Counted from the first letter of the stretch, positions 16,646 through 24,940 are shown. The stretch is 64,000 nucleotides of DNA from Flavobacteriales bacterium (GCA_020630395.1 JAHDBM010000010.1:5054-69053), one strand, 5' to 3'. Made by a program: numbers and translations. The notes: generated by a model not told the origin, from the letters alone.

Positions 16646-17074
16646 ATGTTATTTGGAATTACACTTATTATTTTAGGTCTATTGGCAGCACCATCATTGG
16701 TATTATCTAAACATGCTCATGCTGGTGAATTACTCAGTAGAATTGCACCATATCAAGGTTGGACTGGTCTCGTTTTTTGTTTATGGGGAACATGGGGTGT
16801 AATAAGTTGTATACTTAATATTGGTATTTTAAGTTGGTCTCCTATATGGTGGATAACTTGGTTAGCAACATGTGTAGTAATGGCATTGCTTGGTTTTTTA
16901 TTAGGATATGGTATGATTAGTAAATTAATACTTGGAAAAAATGAAGAAGCTCAAGCTAAAGGAGAAAAAATATTAAAAAAATTAGCTCCATGGCAAGGTA
17001 CTTTAGGTATAGCAGCTGTAATTATTGGTGGTTGGTTAATTGTATGTAGATTTTTGTTTTATTCTATCGTTTAA
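16646..17074 (+). CDS. Small integral membrane protein with internal duplication
   Basis: I do not recognise this family. The 142 residues form about four transmembrane segments (near 2-20, 42-61, 65-92 and 118-140). The two halves look related: LLSRIAPYQGWTGLVFCLWG in the first and ILKKLAPWQGTLGIAAVIIG in the second share a hydrophobic-charged-LAP(Y/W)QG pattern before a helix. A polar Lys/Glu-rich loop (GKNEEAQAKGEKI) separates them. It starts 17 bases before the SPOR-domain gene on the same strand, so the two probably work together at the inner membrane. Function unknown. Confidence 0.6.
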   Translation: MLFGITLIILGLLAAPSLVLSKHAHAGELLSRIAPYQGWTGLVFCLWGTWGVISCILNIGILSWSPIWWITWLATCVVMALLGFLLGYGMISKLILGKNEEAQAKGEKILKKLAPWQGTLGIAAVIIGGWLIVCRFLFYSIV

Positions 17075-17091
17075 TTTAATCTTTTAGAATA

Positions 17092-18918
17092 ATGTCTAAT
17101 CAAGAAAATAAAAAATCAGCAAAAGATGCTTCTTTTTGGGAGTTATTATCTGATAAAAAAGGAGAAAAATTTATTCCTAGTGGAAAAATGATTACTTCAG
17201 AAAATAATGAAGAGGGAGATAGTATTGATAATTCTAAACTTAATAATGAAGTCCCTGTTTCTAATACTCAAAATACAGTACAACAAACAGAAAAAAAATC
17301 AGGTGCAAATGTTGTTTCTAATCAAATAGAAGGAAATGATTCGCTAAAAGATGTTTCTTTTTGGGAATTGTTAAAAGATAAAAAGGGAGAAAAATTTGCT
17401 TCGAATAATCCAAAGTTTAATAAAAACCTGAAAGGCAATAAAACTTCTGCTAATAAGTTAACTAATGAGAATAATATTGTAGAAAACAAAACTACAGTTA
17501 CTCCTGTTGATAATTCTTCTGTTTCAAATGAAACAAATAATAAAGCAGAAGTAGAGTCTAATAAAAATGTTGTTTCTAATCAAATAGAAGGAAATGATTC
17601 ATTAAAGGATGTGTCTTTTTGGGAATTATTAAAAGATAAAAAAGGAGAAAAGTTTGCTTCTAGTAATCCCAAGTTCAATAAGAATTTAAAGTGTAATAAT
17701 AATATTGATAAAAAAGAGGTTACTTCTTCTAATAATACTAGTAGTAATCTAAAGCAAGATGTTGGATCGAATGATTCTGGCGTTAAACCAGTTGTTAATC
17801 AGACGGATTCTCAAAGTAATAACCAGGCCAATGTCTCATCACCTATTACAAACCAGAGTAGTGTAGTTAGTTCTTCATCAAATTCTGGAATTAATTCATC
17901 AAATGAGTCTGAGTCATTAAAGAGAAAGGGCAGTGTTACACCTGTTGCAGTTAGTAAGCCTGTTGGTTCAGGTGGTAAAACGAATAGAAAAGGAGCAGTT
18001 ACTAAGAAAAAGAAAGGGAAAACGAAATGGATTGTTTTAATAATACTATTTATACTCTTAGCTGGAGGTGGAACTTTTGTAGGTATAAAATGGCAAGAAA
18101 CCAAAGCATGGGTTAGTTCGTTATTTGGAGGTGCAAGCAATGATATTGCATCAAATGATATAAGTAACTTATCCCTTGAAGAGGCTCAAGCTAGGGCTCA
18201 AGCAATTGCAGATTCTATAGCTGAGGCTAATGGTATTGTTACAGATGATACCACTGAAGAAGATATTGAAACTGATACAACTACAAATGAAGATATTGCT
18301 ATGACTGATGATGTTATTGCAGATGATGTAGTTGATGATTCTGATGTCGATACTGACACTGATGATGATTCTAGTACAGAAGAAGATGATATTGATGATA
18401 CAGAAACTGTAGAGGATGATGTTGAAACTCAAACAGAAGATGTAGAAGTTGATGATGATGTAACAGAAGATAACACCACTGATGATGTTGTGGATGAGCC
18501 AGTAAATGGTGATAATGATGAATTAGTAGCTCAAATAAAATCCTTAAAAGAAGAATTAAAAGAACAAAAGCGAATTAATGCAGATAATAAAAAAACTATT
18601 TTAGCATTAAAGAGTAAAATTAAAAAGCTAGAGGCAAGTCAGTCATCTGGTAAATCAGTTGTCTCAATTGATGATGCTGTTACTAAGTCTTCTACAGGAA
18701 AGTATAATGTTGTGGTTGGTTCTTATGGGAAACAATCTAGCGCTAAAAGAAAAGCAACTAAAGTAACAGATATGGGATATGACGCTTATATTTTAGATAC
18801 TAAGGTTGGAGGTTTATATGTTGTTTGTATAGGTTCATTTGATTCTAGATCAGCTGCTAACGAATTAAAAGACAAATATAAAGAAACAGGTAAAAGTGCT
18901 TTCGTTAAAACCTTATAA
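17092..18918 (+). CDS. SPOR-domain membrane protein with N-terminal FWELL repeats
   Basis: A 608-residue single-pass protein. The cytoplasmic N-terminal half carries three copies of a motif with core SFWELL(S/K)DKKGEKF, near residues 13, 88 and 174, set in Asn/Ser-rich spacer. A basic stretch and a transmembrane helix follow at about 312-332 (WIVLIILFILLAGGGTFVGI). The outer part begins with an Ala-rich helix, then a very acidic region (about 383-480, many DD/DDV), then a coiled coil (about 482-515). A SPOR domain ends the protein (about 533-608, starting YNVVVGSYGKQSSAKRKA). SPOR domains bind denuded septal peptidoglycan, so a role in division or wall sensing is likely. The repeat partner is unknown. 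A terminator follows. Confidence 0.8.
   Translation: MSNQENKKSAKDASFWELLSDKKGEKFIPSGKMITSENNEEGDSIDNSKLNNEVPVSNTQNTVQQTEKKSGANVVSNQIEGNDSLKDVSFWELLKDKKGEKFASNNPKFNKNLKGNKTSANKLTNENNIVENKTTVTPVDNSSVSNETNNKAEVESNKNVVSNQIEGNDSLKDVSFWELLKDKKGEKFASSNPKFNKNLKCNNNIDKKEVTSSNNTSSNLKQDVGSNDSGVKPVVNQTDSQSNNQANVSSPITNQSSVVSSSSNSGINSSNESESLKRKGSVTPVAVSKPVGSGGKTNRKGAVTKKKKGKTKWIVLIILFILLAGGGTFVGIKWQETKAWVSSLFGGASNDIASNDISNLSLEEAQARAQAIADSIAEANGIVTDDTTEEDIETDTTTNEDIAMTDDVIADDVVDDSDVDTDTDDDSSTEEDDIDDTETVEDDVETQTEDVEVDDDVTEDNTTDDVVDEPVNGDNDELVAQIKSLKEELKEQKRINADNKKTILALKSKIKKLEASQSSGKSVVSIDDAVTKSSTGKYNVVVGSYGKQSSAKRKATKVTDMGYDAYILDTKVGGLYVVCIGSFDSRSAANELKDKYKETGKSAFVKTL
17308..17441 (+). repeat. Direct repeat, copy 1 (FWELL module)
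   Basis: A 134-base segment encoding about residues 73-117 of the SPOR protein. It is repeated 258 bases downstream with most differences at third codon positions. Confidence 0.85.
17566..17699 (+). repeat. Direct repeat, copy 2 (FWELL module)
   Basis: The second copy of the 134-base segment, encoding about residues 159-203. Protein identity with copy 1 is nearly complete (SNQIEGNDSLKDVSFWELLK in both), pointing to a fairly recent in-frame duplication. Confidence 0.85.
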
Positions 18919-18939
18919 GGTTTAATAATACTCTTATAG

Positions 18940-18973
18940 AAGTCGATTTAGCATGGTTGAATCGACTTTTTTT
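18940..18973 (+). terminator. Terminator after the SPOR-domain gene
   Basis: A 9-bp stem (AAGTCGATT / AATCGACTT) with an 11-base loop, ending in a run of T residues, 22 bases after the stop. Confidence 0.85.
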
Positions 18974-19242
18974 GTATAGAATAATAGCTTGCCTTCAATT
19001 TAAAAGAACTGTCTAATAAAAGTGCTGTGAAGATGAATTCAGGTGTCTAAAAAAAGTAAAATTCATCACTCAGTAAACAATTCAAATCATAGCCATATAG
19101 CAAGTAATAATATTAGAATTATAATTGAGTAGATGCAATACCTTATCTAAGAATGGTTAATGTTATTTTGCTTGGTAATTAAACTTATATTTAGTTGATG
19201 ATGATTGTGAAAAATACATTACATATAAATGTTTAAAGCATA
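18974..19242. other. Non-coding stretch between two terminators
   Basis: About 270 AT-rich bases with no open frame of note, lying between the SPOR-gene terminator and the rplI terminator. The only structure seen is an 8-bp inverted repeat (GATGAATT 19032-19039 / AATTCATC 19060-19067) with a 20-base loop. No promoter of the TTG-N19-TAnnTTTG type was found. It could be a decayed gene or spacer. Confidence 0.5.
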
Positions 19243-19273
19243 AAAAAACCAGAAGTGAAACTTCTGGTTTTTT
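19243..19273 (-). terminator. Terminator of the rpsF-rpsR-rplI operon
   Basis: A 13-bp perfect stem (AAAAAACCAGAAG / CTTCTGGTTTTTT) with a 5-base loop, 19 bases beyond the rplI stop. It is symmetrical and could act in both directions. Confidence 0.9.
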
Positions 19274-19292
19274 AATAATATTGATAAAAAGG

Positions 19293-19739
19293 TTATTCAC
19301 CTTTAACTTCAAATTCAACTTCGCCAACTACTTGCTTGTGTAGTTTAACCGTAGCATTATACTTACCAATTGATCTAATTGGTTCGTTATGAATTTTAAT
19401 GTTTTTTCTTTCAATGTTAAAACCTGCAGCAACAAAAGCCTCAGCAACTTGAACAGAAGTAACAGATCCGAAAATCTTTCCATTTTCTCCAACTTTAGCA
19501 ATAACGCTAACTGTTGATTTTTCAAGCTTAGCTAAATTAGATGTAGCCTCTTCAATAGCAGCTTTATCTTTATGCGCTCTTTGTTTTACGTTTTCAGCAT
19601 GCACTTTCTTCATAGAAGGTGTAGCTAAAACAGCATATCCTTTAGGGATTAAGAAGTTTCTTCCGTATCCAGGCTTAACCGATACCATTTCACCTGCATC
19701 TCCTAAATTATCTACGTCTTTTTTTAATATAATATCCAT
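19293..19739 (-). CDS. rplI: 50S ribosomal protein L9
   Basis: A 148-residue large-subunit protein that lies at the base of the L1 stalk. The N-terminal domain starts MDIILKKDVDNLGDAGEMVS and holds the signature GYGRNFLIPKGYA at about 24-36. A long connecting helix and the C-terminal RNA-binding domain (KIFGSVTSVQVAEAF) follow. Last gene of the rpsF-rpsR-rplI operon, 14 bases after rpsR, and closed by its own terminator. Normal length. Confidence 0.97.
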   Translation of the reverse strand: MDIILKKDVDNLGDAGEMVSVKPGYGRNFLIPKGYAVLATPSMKKVHAENVKQRAHKDKAAIEEATSNLAKLEKSTVSVIAKVGENGKIFGSVTSVQVAEAFVAAGFNIERKNIKIHNEPIRSIGKYNATVKLHKQVVGEVEFEVKGE

Positions 19740-19753
19740 TTGTATTGCCTTTT

Positions 19754-20023
19754 TTACTTTAATAAATCACCAACATAAGGCATTAAAGCTAAGTGTCTAG
19801 CTCTTTTTACAGCCTGAGATACCTTCTTTTGGTACTTTTGCTTGGTTCCAGTTAATCTTCTTGGTAATAATTTACCTTGCTCGTTTACTAGGTACATTAA
19901 AAAATCAGCATCTTTATAATCGATATATTTGATTCCTTTTTCAGTAAAACGACAATATTTTTCTTTTTTAACTTCAATATCAATTGGAGTTAAATATTTA
20001 ATTTCTGATGTATTTCCTGCCAT
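19754..20023 (-). CDS. rpsR: 30S ribosomal protein S18
   Basis: An 89-residue protein that forms a heterodimer with S6 on the platform of the small subunit. The core includes IKYIDYKDADFLMYLVNEQG and LLPRRLTGTKQKYQKKV, then the basic helix QAVKRARHLALMPY. Only one cysteine is present, so it is the zinc-free form. It lies between rpsF and rplI, in the usual order. Confidence 0.97.
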   Translation of the reverse strand: MAGNTSEIKYLTPIDIEVKKEKYCRFTEKGIKYIDYKDADFLMYLVNEQGKLLPRRLTGTKQKYQKKVSQAVKRARHLALMPYVGDLLK

Positions 20024-20049
20024 CTTTATAAATGTTTAATAAGTTAAAA

Positions 20050-20403
20050 TTAAGCTTTAGCTTTTGCCTTAGCTTTTAAATTCTCTCTTCTTGTTTTTGC
20101 CCAAGCAACAGCATGCTTGTCTAATTTTACCGTTAAGAATCTAAGAATCTTTTCGTCTCTTTTTAATGCTAATTCTAAATCAGCAATTAATTGTCCATTT
20201 TCAGCAGTAAATTCGATTAAGTTGTAAAAACCGGTAGATTTTTTTTGAATTGGATAAGCCAATTTCTTTAATCCCCAATTTTCTTCACTAACAATCTTTG
20301 CGCCCTTACCCTTAATAAGGTCAACATATTTACCTACTGCTTCCTTTATCTGAGCCTCAGATAAAACGGGAGTTAAAATGAAAACAGTTTCGTAATTTTT
20401 CAT
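20050..20403 (-). CDS. rpsF: 30S ribosomal protein S6
   Basis: A 117-residue small-subunit protein. It starts [20 protein letters not shown] and contains the family stretch [20 protein letters not shown], followed by [20 protein letters not shown]. The tail is Lys/Ala-rich ([10 protein letters not shown]), a little longer than the minimal family. First gene of its operon, behind a TAnnTTTG promoter box; rpsR follows after 26 bases. Confidence 0.97.
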   Translation of the reverse strand: MKNYETVFILTPVLSEAQIKEAVGKYVDLIKGKGAKIVSEENWGLKKLAYPIQKKSTGFYNLIEFTAENGQLIADLELALKRDEKILRFLTVKLDKHAVAWAKTRRENLKAKAKAKA

Positions 20404-20426
20404 GTTTGTTTTTTTAATTTGGACTG

Positions 20427-20434
20427 CAAATGTA
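20427..20434 (-). promoter_or_regulatory. -7 box of the rpsF operon promoter
   Basis: On the minus strand TACATTTG matches TAnnTTTG, 23 bases before the rpsF ATG. No TTG is seen 19-20 bases upstream; the region there reads TGGTTTTCC. Confidence 0.65.
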
Positions 20435-20526
20435 ACGGTATTTTATCGGAAAACCATGACTTTCATTGAAAAATGCCACTTTATTTTTACCTTACAGCTT
20501 CATTTTAAGAATTAAGCTTACACAAC

Positions 20527-21270
20527 ATGCTAAATAAGTTAGATACAACTCCACCAGAATCATTAGATAAAAAAGAAGTTAAAAAGGAAAATAAAAAGCT
20601 GCTTGAAGAAATCATTACACTTCAAAAGAAAATGAATGGAGAAGGGAAGAAGAGTTTACTTATTATTTTACAAGGATTAGATGCTGCTGGTAAAAGTGGT
20701 GCGGCAAGGGTATTGGCAGGTGTTAATCCAAGTGGTATTAAAGTGAAGAGTTTTAAAAAGCCAACTGATGAAGAATTTGCACATGATTTTTTATGGAGAG
20801 TCCATAAGCATGTGCCTGCTAAAGGAATGATTCAAATATTTGATCGATCTCATTACGAAGACATATTGGTTCCTTCGGTTATGGGGTATATTGACGAAAA
20901 GACTATTAACGAACGATACGAAATCATTAATAATTTTGAGAAGCTTATTCAACACAATGACACTACCATATTAAAGTTTTATTTGCATGTGTCCAAAGAT
21001 GCTCAAAAAGAACGTTTAATGGAGCGTGTTGAAAACCCAGAAAAACATTGGAAGCATAATGATGGTGATTGGGAAACAAGAGAGCATTGGGATAAATATA
21101 TGGACGTATACGAAAACTTATTTGCCAAGTGTAATGATATTCCTTGGCAAATAATTCCATCTGATAAAAATTGGTACAAAGTAAACTTAATTAGTAAAGC
21201 GATCATTAAAGCATTTAATGATATGGATTTAGAATGGCCAGCTTTAGAAACCGAACTTTTTATTAAATAA
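20527..21270 (+). CDS. Polyphosphate kinase 2 family protein
   Basis: Transfers phosphate between polyphosphate and nucleotides (PPK2 family). The 247 residues contain the Walker A loop GLDAAGKSG (50-58) and the Walker B-like segment IQIFDRSHYEDIL (about 104-116). The lid and active-site stretch ERVENPEKHWKHNDGDWETR (about 162-181) and the IIPSDKNWYKVN motif follow. Length fits one-domain PPK2 enzymes, which mostly use polyphosphate to phosphorylate NDP or NMP; which class applies is not clear here. The next gene starts 2 bases after its stop. Confidence 0.9.
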   Translation: MLNKLDTTPPESLDKKEVKKENKKLLEEIITLQKKMNGEGKKSLLIILQGLDAAGKSGAARVLAGVNPSGIKVKSFKKPTDEEFAHDFLWRVHKHVPAKGMIQIFDRSHYEDILVPSVMGYIDEKTINERYEIINNFEKLIQHNDTTILKFYLHVSKDAQKERLMERVENPEKHWKHNDGDWETREHWDKYMDVYENLFAKCNDIPWQIIPSDKNWYKVNLISKAIIKAFNDMDLEWPALETELFIK

Positions 21271-21272
21271 TT

Positions 21273-22667
21273 ATGAATATTAACGAAATTAATAATGACA
21301 CACCTTTTATAACCAATGACGCAGTTGTTTTAGGCTTGTTAATTGCCTTGTTGGGACTTATTTTTCATACGGCAAGTCAATCTACTTTTAAAGGATTTTA
21401 TAAAGTTATTCCAGCTTTATTACTGTGCTATTTTTTGCCTTCCATATTTACTTCGTTAGGGATATTTGCTCCTCAATGGGTAGATGTTGCAGATGCAAAA
21501 TTAGCCTTAGCTAATGATGGTTTCAATGTATCCAATATTATTAATTTAAAAGACCTAAAAAGTTTTATTGAAACCAACAATGTCGAAGAATCATTTTACC
21601 AGCCTTTTGTTGTAAAATCTAAGTTGTACTATATGGCATCAAGGTATTTGTTGCCAGCTAGTTTAGTGTTATTAACTATCAGTATAAGTCTTAAAGAAGT
21701 ATTTAAATTAGGGCCAAAAGCACTTATTATGTTTGGTACAGCCACATTGGGAGTTGTAATTGGTGGACCATTAGCTATCTTATTTTTTCAGTGGATTAAT
21801 CCAGAAATGCTAGCTGATGTTAACGGGAGTGAAGTTTGGAGAGGACTTTCTACTGTTGCAGGTAGCTGGATTGGAGGTGGAGCAAACCAAACCGCTATGA
21901 AAGAAATGTATGAAGTAGGAGATGGACTGTTTTCGGTTATGGTTACTGTAGATATTATTGTAGCAGAAGTATGGATGGCATTTTTGTTGTTAGGTGTTGC
22001 CAATGCTAAAAAGATAGATAAATACTTCAAAGCAGATACTTCTGCGGTAGATAATTTAAAAGATAAAATGCAAGATTTTAGTCAAAAAAGTGCTCGTATT
22101 GCAAGTTTTAATGATTTTATTATGATATTAATGATCGGTTTAGGTATAACGGGATTATCTCATTTCTTAGCCGATTACATAGGTCCTTTTATTGGAGAAC
22201 ATGCTCCAGGTTTAGCAGCTTATGGTTTGGCCAGTAAGTTCTTTTGGTTAATTGTGCTAGCTACGCTATTTGGTATATTGTTATCCTTTACAAAAGTTAA
22301 GAATTACGAAGGAGCTGGAGCTTCTAAAATTGGAAGTGTGTTTATCTATATTCTTGTAGCGACTATAGGTATGAAAATGAATATTGGGGCTATTTTTGAT
22401 AATCTCGGTTTGTTTGCAATTGGTGGAGTATGGATGTTGGTTCACGTGGGCTTGTTATTTCTTGTTGGGAAAATTATTAAAGCACCTTTTTTCTTTTTGG
22501 CTGTAGGTAGTAAAGCAAATATTGGAGGTGCAGCTTCTGCTCCTGTAGTAGCTGGGGCATTTCATCCTAGCTTAGCTCCTGTTGGCGTATTGCTTGCTGT
22601 ACTTGGTTATGGTTTAGGAACGATAATGGCTATTGTATGTGCTACCATGATGAATTGGGTGAGTTAA
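21273..22667 (+). CDS. DUF819-family multi-pass membrane protein (YjcL-like)
   Basis: A 464-residue inner-membrane protein with about ten to twelve hydrophobic segments. Family features include GSWIGGGANQTAMKEMYEVG in the middle and SKANIGGAASAPVVAGAFHP near the end. These two glycine-rich loops in the two halves suggest an inverted-repeat transporter fold. Substrate unknown. It begins 2 bases after the PPK2 gene, so the two are co-transcribed. Its stop overlaps the stop of the convergent VTT-family gene by 4 bases with no terminator between. Confidence 0.85.
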   Translation: MNINEINNDTPFITNDAVVLGLLIALLGLIFHTASQSTFKGFYKVIPALLLCYFLPSIFTSLGIFAPQWVDVADAKLALANDGFNVSNIINLKDLKSFIETNNVEESFYQPFVVKSKLYYMASRYLLPASLVLLTISISLKEVFKLGPKALIMFGTATLGVVIGGPLAILFFQWINPEMLADVNGSEVWRGLSTVAGSWIGGGANQTAMKEMYEVGDGLFSVMVTVDIIVAEVWMAFLLLGVANAKKIDKYFKADTSAVDNLKDKMQDFSQKSARIASFNDFIMILMIGLGITGLSHFLADYIGPFIGEHAPGLAAYGLASKFFWLIVLATLFGILLSFTKVKNYEGAGASKIGSVFIYILVATIGMKMNIGAIFDNLGLFAIGGVWMLVHVGLLFLVGKIIKAPFFFLAVGSKANIGGAASAPVVAGAFHPSLAPVGVLLAVLGYGLGTIMAIVCATMMNWVS

Positions 22668-23251
22668 AAAGGAATAATCCATAAATACAATCCTATTAGT
22701 ACAGTCTCACCAATAAAAAGAGCAGTAATAAATGGGATATATCTCATTTTAGTAATACCGGCAACATAACATATTAAATCTGTAGGAACCAAAGGGAAAA
22801 ATGCCCAACCAAGTACTACCCAAAAGCCATATTGATTAATTTTTTTCTTAATGGTTTCAAAACGATTTAATTTAGATTTTACCAATTGATCTAATGCTAA
22901 ATAATCAGTAGAAAAATATACCAAAGAGGCTGAAAATAAAATGCCTATTATAGATATAATGAAAACTATCATTAAATTATCAGGAAGAGCCAAAGCACCA
23001 GCCAACACAAAGGGGGTGCTTGGAATTAAGAACACTCCTCTAATTATAGAAACTAAGGCGTAAATCCATATTAACGAAGATTTTTGGTCTACTAGAAAAG
23101 CTTTTATAGCCTGCGGAGTAAACTTATCCATATTAAAAAAATAGAACAATAAACCTCCTGTCAATAAGATAATCCAAAACACCAATATCACTCGCTTTAC
23201 TTTCTTGCTCTGTAAAGCTGCAAACCAATTGTTATGTTTAGATTCTGTCAA
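22664..23251 (-). CDS. TVP38/TMEM64 (VTT domain) membrane protein
   Basis: A 195-residue membrane protein related to DedA. A first transmembrane helix at about 20-38 is followed by the VTT core: RGVFLIPSTPFVLAGALALP, then FSASLVYFSTDYLALD, and FWVVLGWAFFPLVPTDLICY with the conserved aromatic/proline segment. Members of this superfamily are linked to lipid scrambling and undecaprenyl-phosphate recycling; the role here is not shown. It overlaps the convergent DUF819 gene tail to tail. The ferredoxin terminator lies just ahead of its start, so it needs its own promoter, which I could not identify. Confidence 0.88.
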   Translation of the reverse strand: MTESKHNNWFAALQSKKVKRVILVFWIILLTGGLLFYFFNMDKFTPQAIKAFLVDQKSSLIWIYALVSIIRGVFLIPSTPFVLAGALALPDNLMIVFIISIIGILFSASLVYFSTDYLALDQLVKSKLNRFETIKKKINQYGFWVVLGWAFFPLVPTDLICYVAGITKMRYIPFITALFIGETVLIGLYLWIIPF

Positions 23252-23262
23252 ATGTTTGGTAT

Positions 23263-23291
23263 AAAAAAAGCACCAGCCTTATGACTGATGC
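23263..23291 (-). terminator. Terminator of the ferredoxin gene
   Basis: On the minus strand GCATCAG and CTGGTGC pair (one U-G) around an 8-base loop and run into seven T residues. It lies 26 bases beyond the ferredoxin stop and immediately upstream of the VTT-family gene. Confidence 0.8.
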
Positions 23292-23316
23292 GATAAAATT
23301 AGTATTTGAATTAATT

Positions 23317-23670
23317 TTATTCTGCTAAGTGCAGAGAATCTTTCTTTTTAAGTAAAGTTGCTTCATCTTCTACAATATCCTCATTAGGGACACAACAATC
23401 AACCGGACATACAGCAGCACATTGTGGCTCTTCATGGAACCCAACACATTCTGTACATTTATCAGGAGCAATATAGTATACATCCATATCTACAGGTACT
23501 TGGTATGCATCTGCATCTACTTCTCTATCATCAAAAAGAGTTACCATTCCTGTTAAACCAGTTCCATCCGAATATTTCCATTCAGCTCCTCCTTCGTATA
23601 TTGCATTGTTAGGACACTCTGGTTCACAAGCCCCACAATTTATACATTCATCTGTTATTATAATTGCCAT
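23317..23670 (-). CDS. 4Fe-4S dicluster ferredoxin
   Basis: A 117-residue electron carrier of the cytoplasm. The first cluster motif [12 protein letters not shown] sits right after the start MAIIITDE. The second cluster is in [20 protein letters not shown]. An acidic loop of about 45 residues separates them, and the tail is Lys/Glu-rich. I chose the ATG at 23670 because the next upstream ATG (23700) precedes a TAACTTTG promoter box and adds residues that do not belong to the family. It is divergent from the LuxC-like gene. The partner enzyme is unknown. Confidence 0.92.
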   Translation of the reverse strand: MAIIITDECINCGACEPECPNNAIYEGGAEWKYSDGTGLTGMVTLFDDREVDADAYQVPVDMDVYYIAPDKCTECVGFHEEPQCAAVCPVDCCVPNEDIVEDEATLLKKKDSLHLAE

Positions 23671-23688
23671 AACGTCACTTAATTTATA

Positions 23689-23696
23689 CAAAGTTA
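23689..23696 (-). promoter_or_regulatory. -7 box of the ferredoxin promoter
   Basis: On the minus strand TAACTTTG matches TAnnTTTG 18 bases before the ATG at 23670. It lies inside the longer frame from 23700, which argues against that start. No clear TTG at the -33 position. Confidence 0.6.
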
Positions 23697-23794
23697 ACAC
23701 TTATCGTGCAAAATTATTGTCTTAATAAAAGGTTTAAATGGTGTTTCTTAAATTTTTTATTAGCGAATACCCTTAAACATTTGATTTCAAAAGG

Positions 23795-23802
23795 TATATT
23801 TG
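23795..23802 (+). promoter_or_regulatory. -7 box of the LuxC-like gene promoter
   Basis: TATATTTG matches TAnnTTTG exactly, 20 bases before the ATG at 23823. There is no TTG at the usual distance (the nearest is 11 bases upstream). Confidence 0.6.
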
Positions 23803-23822
23803 CACCATCAAAAAAGATATAG

Positions 23823-24869
23823 ATGAATCTTCTAGATAGAATTAACGCTTTTGACAAACTAGGACAAATCATGAACCTGTTTTCTGCAGAGATAAATTGG
23901 CCTGGATTTGAAACCGGTTTAAATGAACAGGAGTATAATGATTTTAATGGTTTAATTAAAAAAACTAAGCAATATAACGGTTGGTTTACTGAAGGTAATA
24001 TTCGGTTTACGCTTGCCCAGTGGGGAGAAGTATTAAGCAGTGATAAGTTAACCAATTGGTTAAGTTCTTATGATTCCAATTTATTTAATAAAAATAAAAA
24101 AGTAGCCATTATTATGGCTGGAAATATACCCCTAGTAGGTTTTCATGACTTACTTACCGTTTTATTAAGTGGAAATCATGCAATGATTAAATTATCATCT
24201 AATGATGATAAACTTTTACCGGAGATTTTAAATTGGTTGGTATTATTAGAGCCTAGATTTAAGTCTCAATTTTCTATTGTTCCTAAGTTATCAAATTTTG
24301 AGGCTGTTATAGCTACAGGAAGTGATAACTCAGCCATGTATTTTGAGAGTTATTTTGCTAAATACCCTCATGTAATTAGAAAAAACAGAACTTCTGTTGC
24401 TGTATTAACGGGAGAAGAAACAGAAGAAGAACTATTGGCTCTTGGTAGTGATATATTCCAATATTTTGGTTTAGGATGCCGAAATGTTACGAAACTATAC
24501 GTTCCAAAAGGATATGATTTAGATAATGTTTTTAAAGGATTATTCCCTTGGAAAGATATTATTCATCACAATAAATACGCCAACAACTACGACTATAACA
24601 AGGCAATTTACATGATGAACCAAAATGAATTAATAGAGAATGGCTTTATCCTCTTTAAAGAAGATAAAGCGCTACATTCTCCATTAGGAGTTTTGTTTTA
24701 TGAATACTATAATGCCAAAGAAGACATAGACAATATTATAAAAGAAAATGAAACTAAAATTCAAGCTGTAGTTTCTTCAGCTCATATTCCATTTGGAGAA
24801 GCCCAAAAACCTAAGCTTAACGACTATGCAGATGGAGTTGATATAATGGATTTTTTACTTAATCTTTAA
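23823..24869 (+). CDS. Acyl-CoA reductase, LuxC-like
   Basis: A 348-residue aldehyde-dehydrogenase-superfamily protein of the LuxC type, which reduces acyl-CoA to aldehyde with NADPH. The nucleotide-binding region contains AIIMAGNIPLVGFHDLLTVL and HAMIKLSSND at about 95-130. The likely catalytic Cys is in YFGLGCRNVTKLYVP at about 220. It is shorter than the roughly 480 residues of classical LuxC. No luciferase or fatty-acid reductase genes are nearby, so light production is not implied. Divergent from a ferredoxin, which may or may not be functionally linked. Confidence 0.85.
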   Translation: MNLLDRINAFDKLGQIMNLFSAEINWPGFETGLNEQEYNDFNGLIKKTKQYNGWFTEGNIRFTLAQWGEVLSSDKLTNWLSSYDSNLFNKNKKVAIIMAGNIPLVGFHDLLTVLLSGNHAMIKLSSNDDKLLPEILNWLVLLEPRFKSQFSIVPKLSNFEAVIATGSDNSAMYFESYFAKYPHVIRKNRTSVAVLTGEETEEELLALGSDIFQYFGLGCRNVTKLYVPKGYDLDNVFKGLFPWKDIIHHNKYANNYDYNKAIYMMNQNELIENGFILFKEDKALHSPLGVLFYEYYNAKEDIDNIIKENETKIQAVVSSAHIPFGEAQKPKLNDYADGVDIMDFLLNL

Positions 24870-24940
24870 CAACATTAAACATTTTTTTAACACATATTTA
24901 ACCAATTTTAAAGGCTCAAAACAGCATATTACAAGACAAT

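Noticed and set aside
23671-23700. Ten-residue N-terminal extension of the ferredoxin
   Set aside because: A TAACTTTG promoter box overlaps it and the cluster motif sits right after the downstream ATG.
23823-24869. A lux (bioluminescence) locus
   Set aside because: Only a short LuxC-like reductase is present; luxA, luxB, luxD and luxE are absent, and LuxC-like proteins occur in many non-luminous Bacteroidetes.
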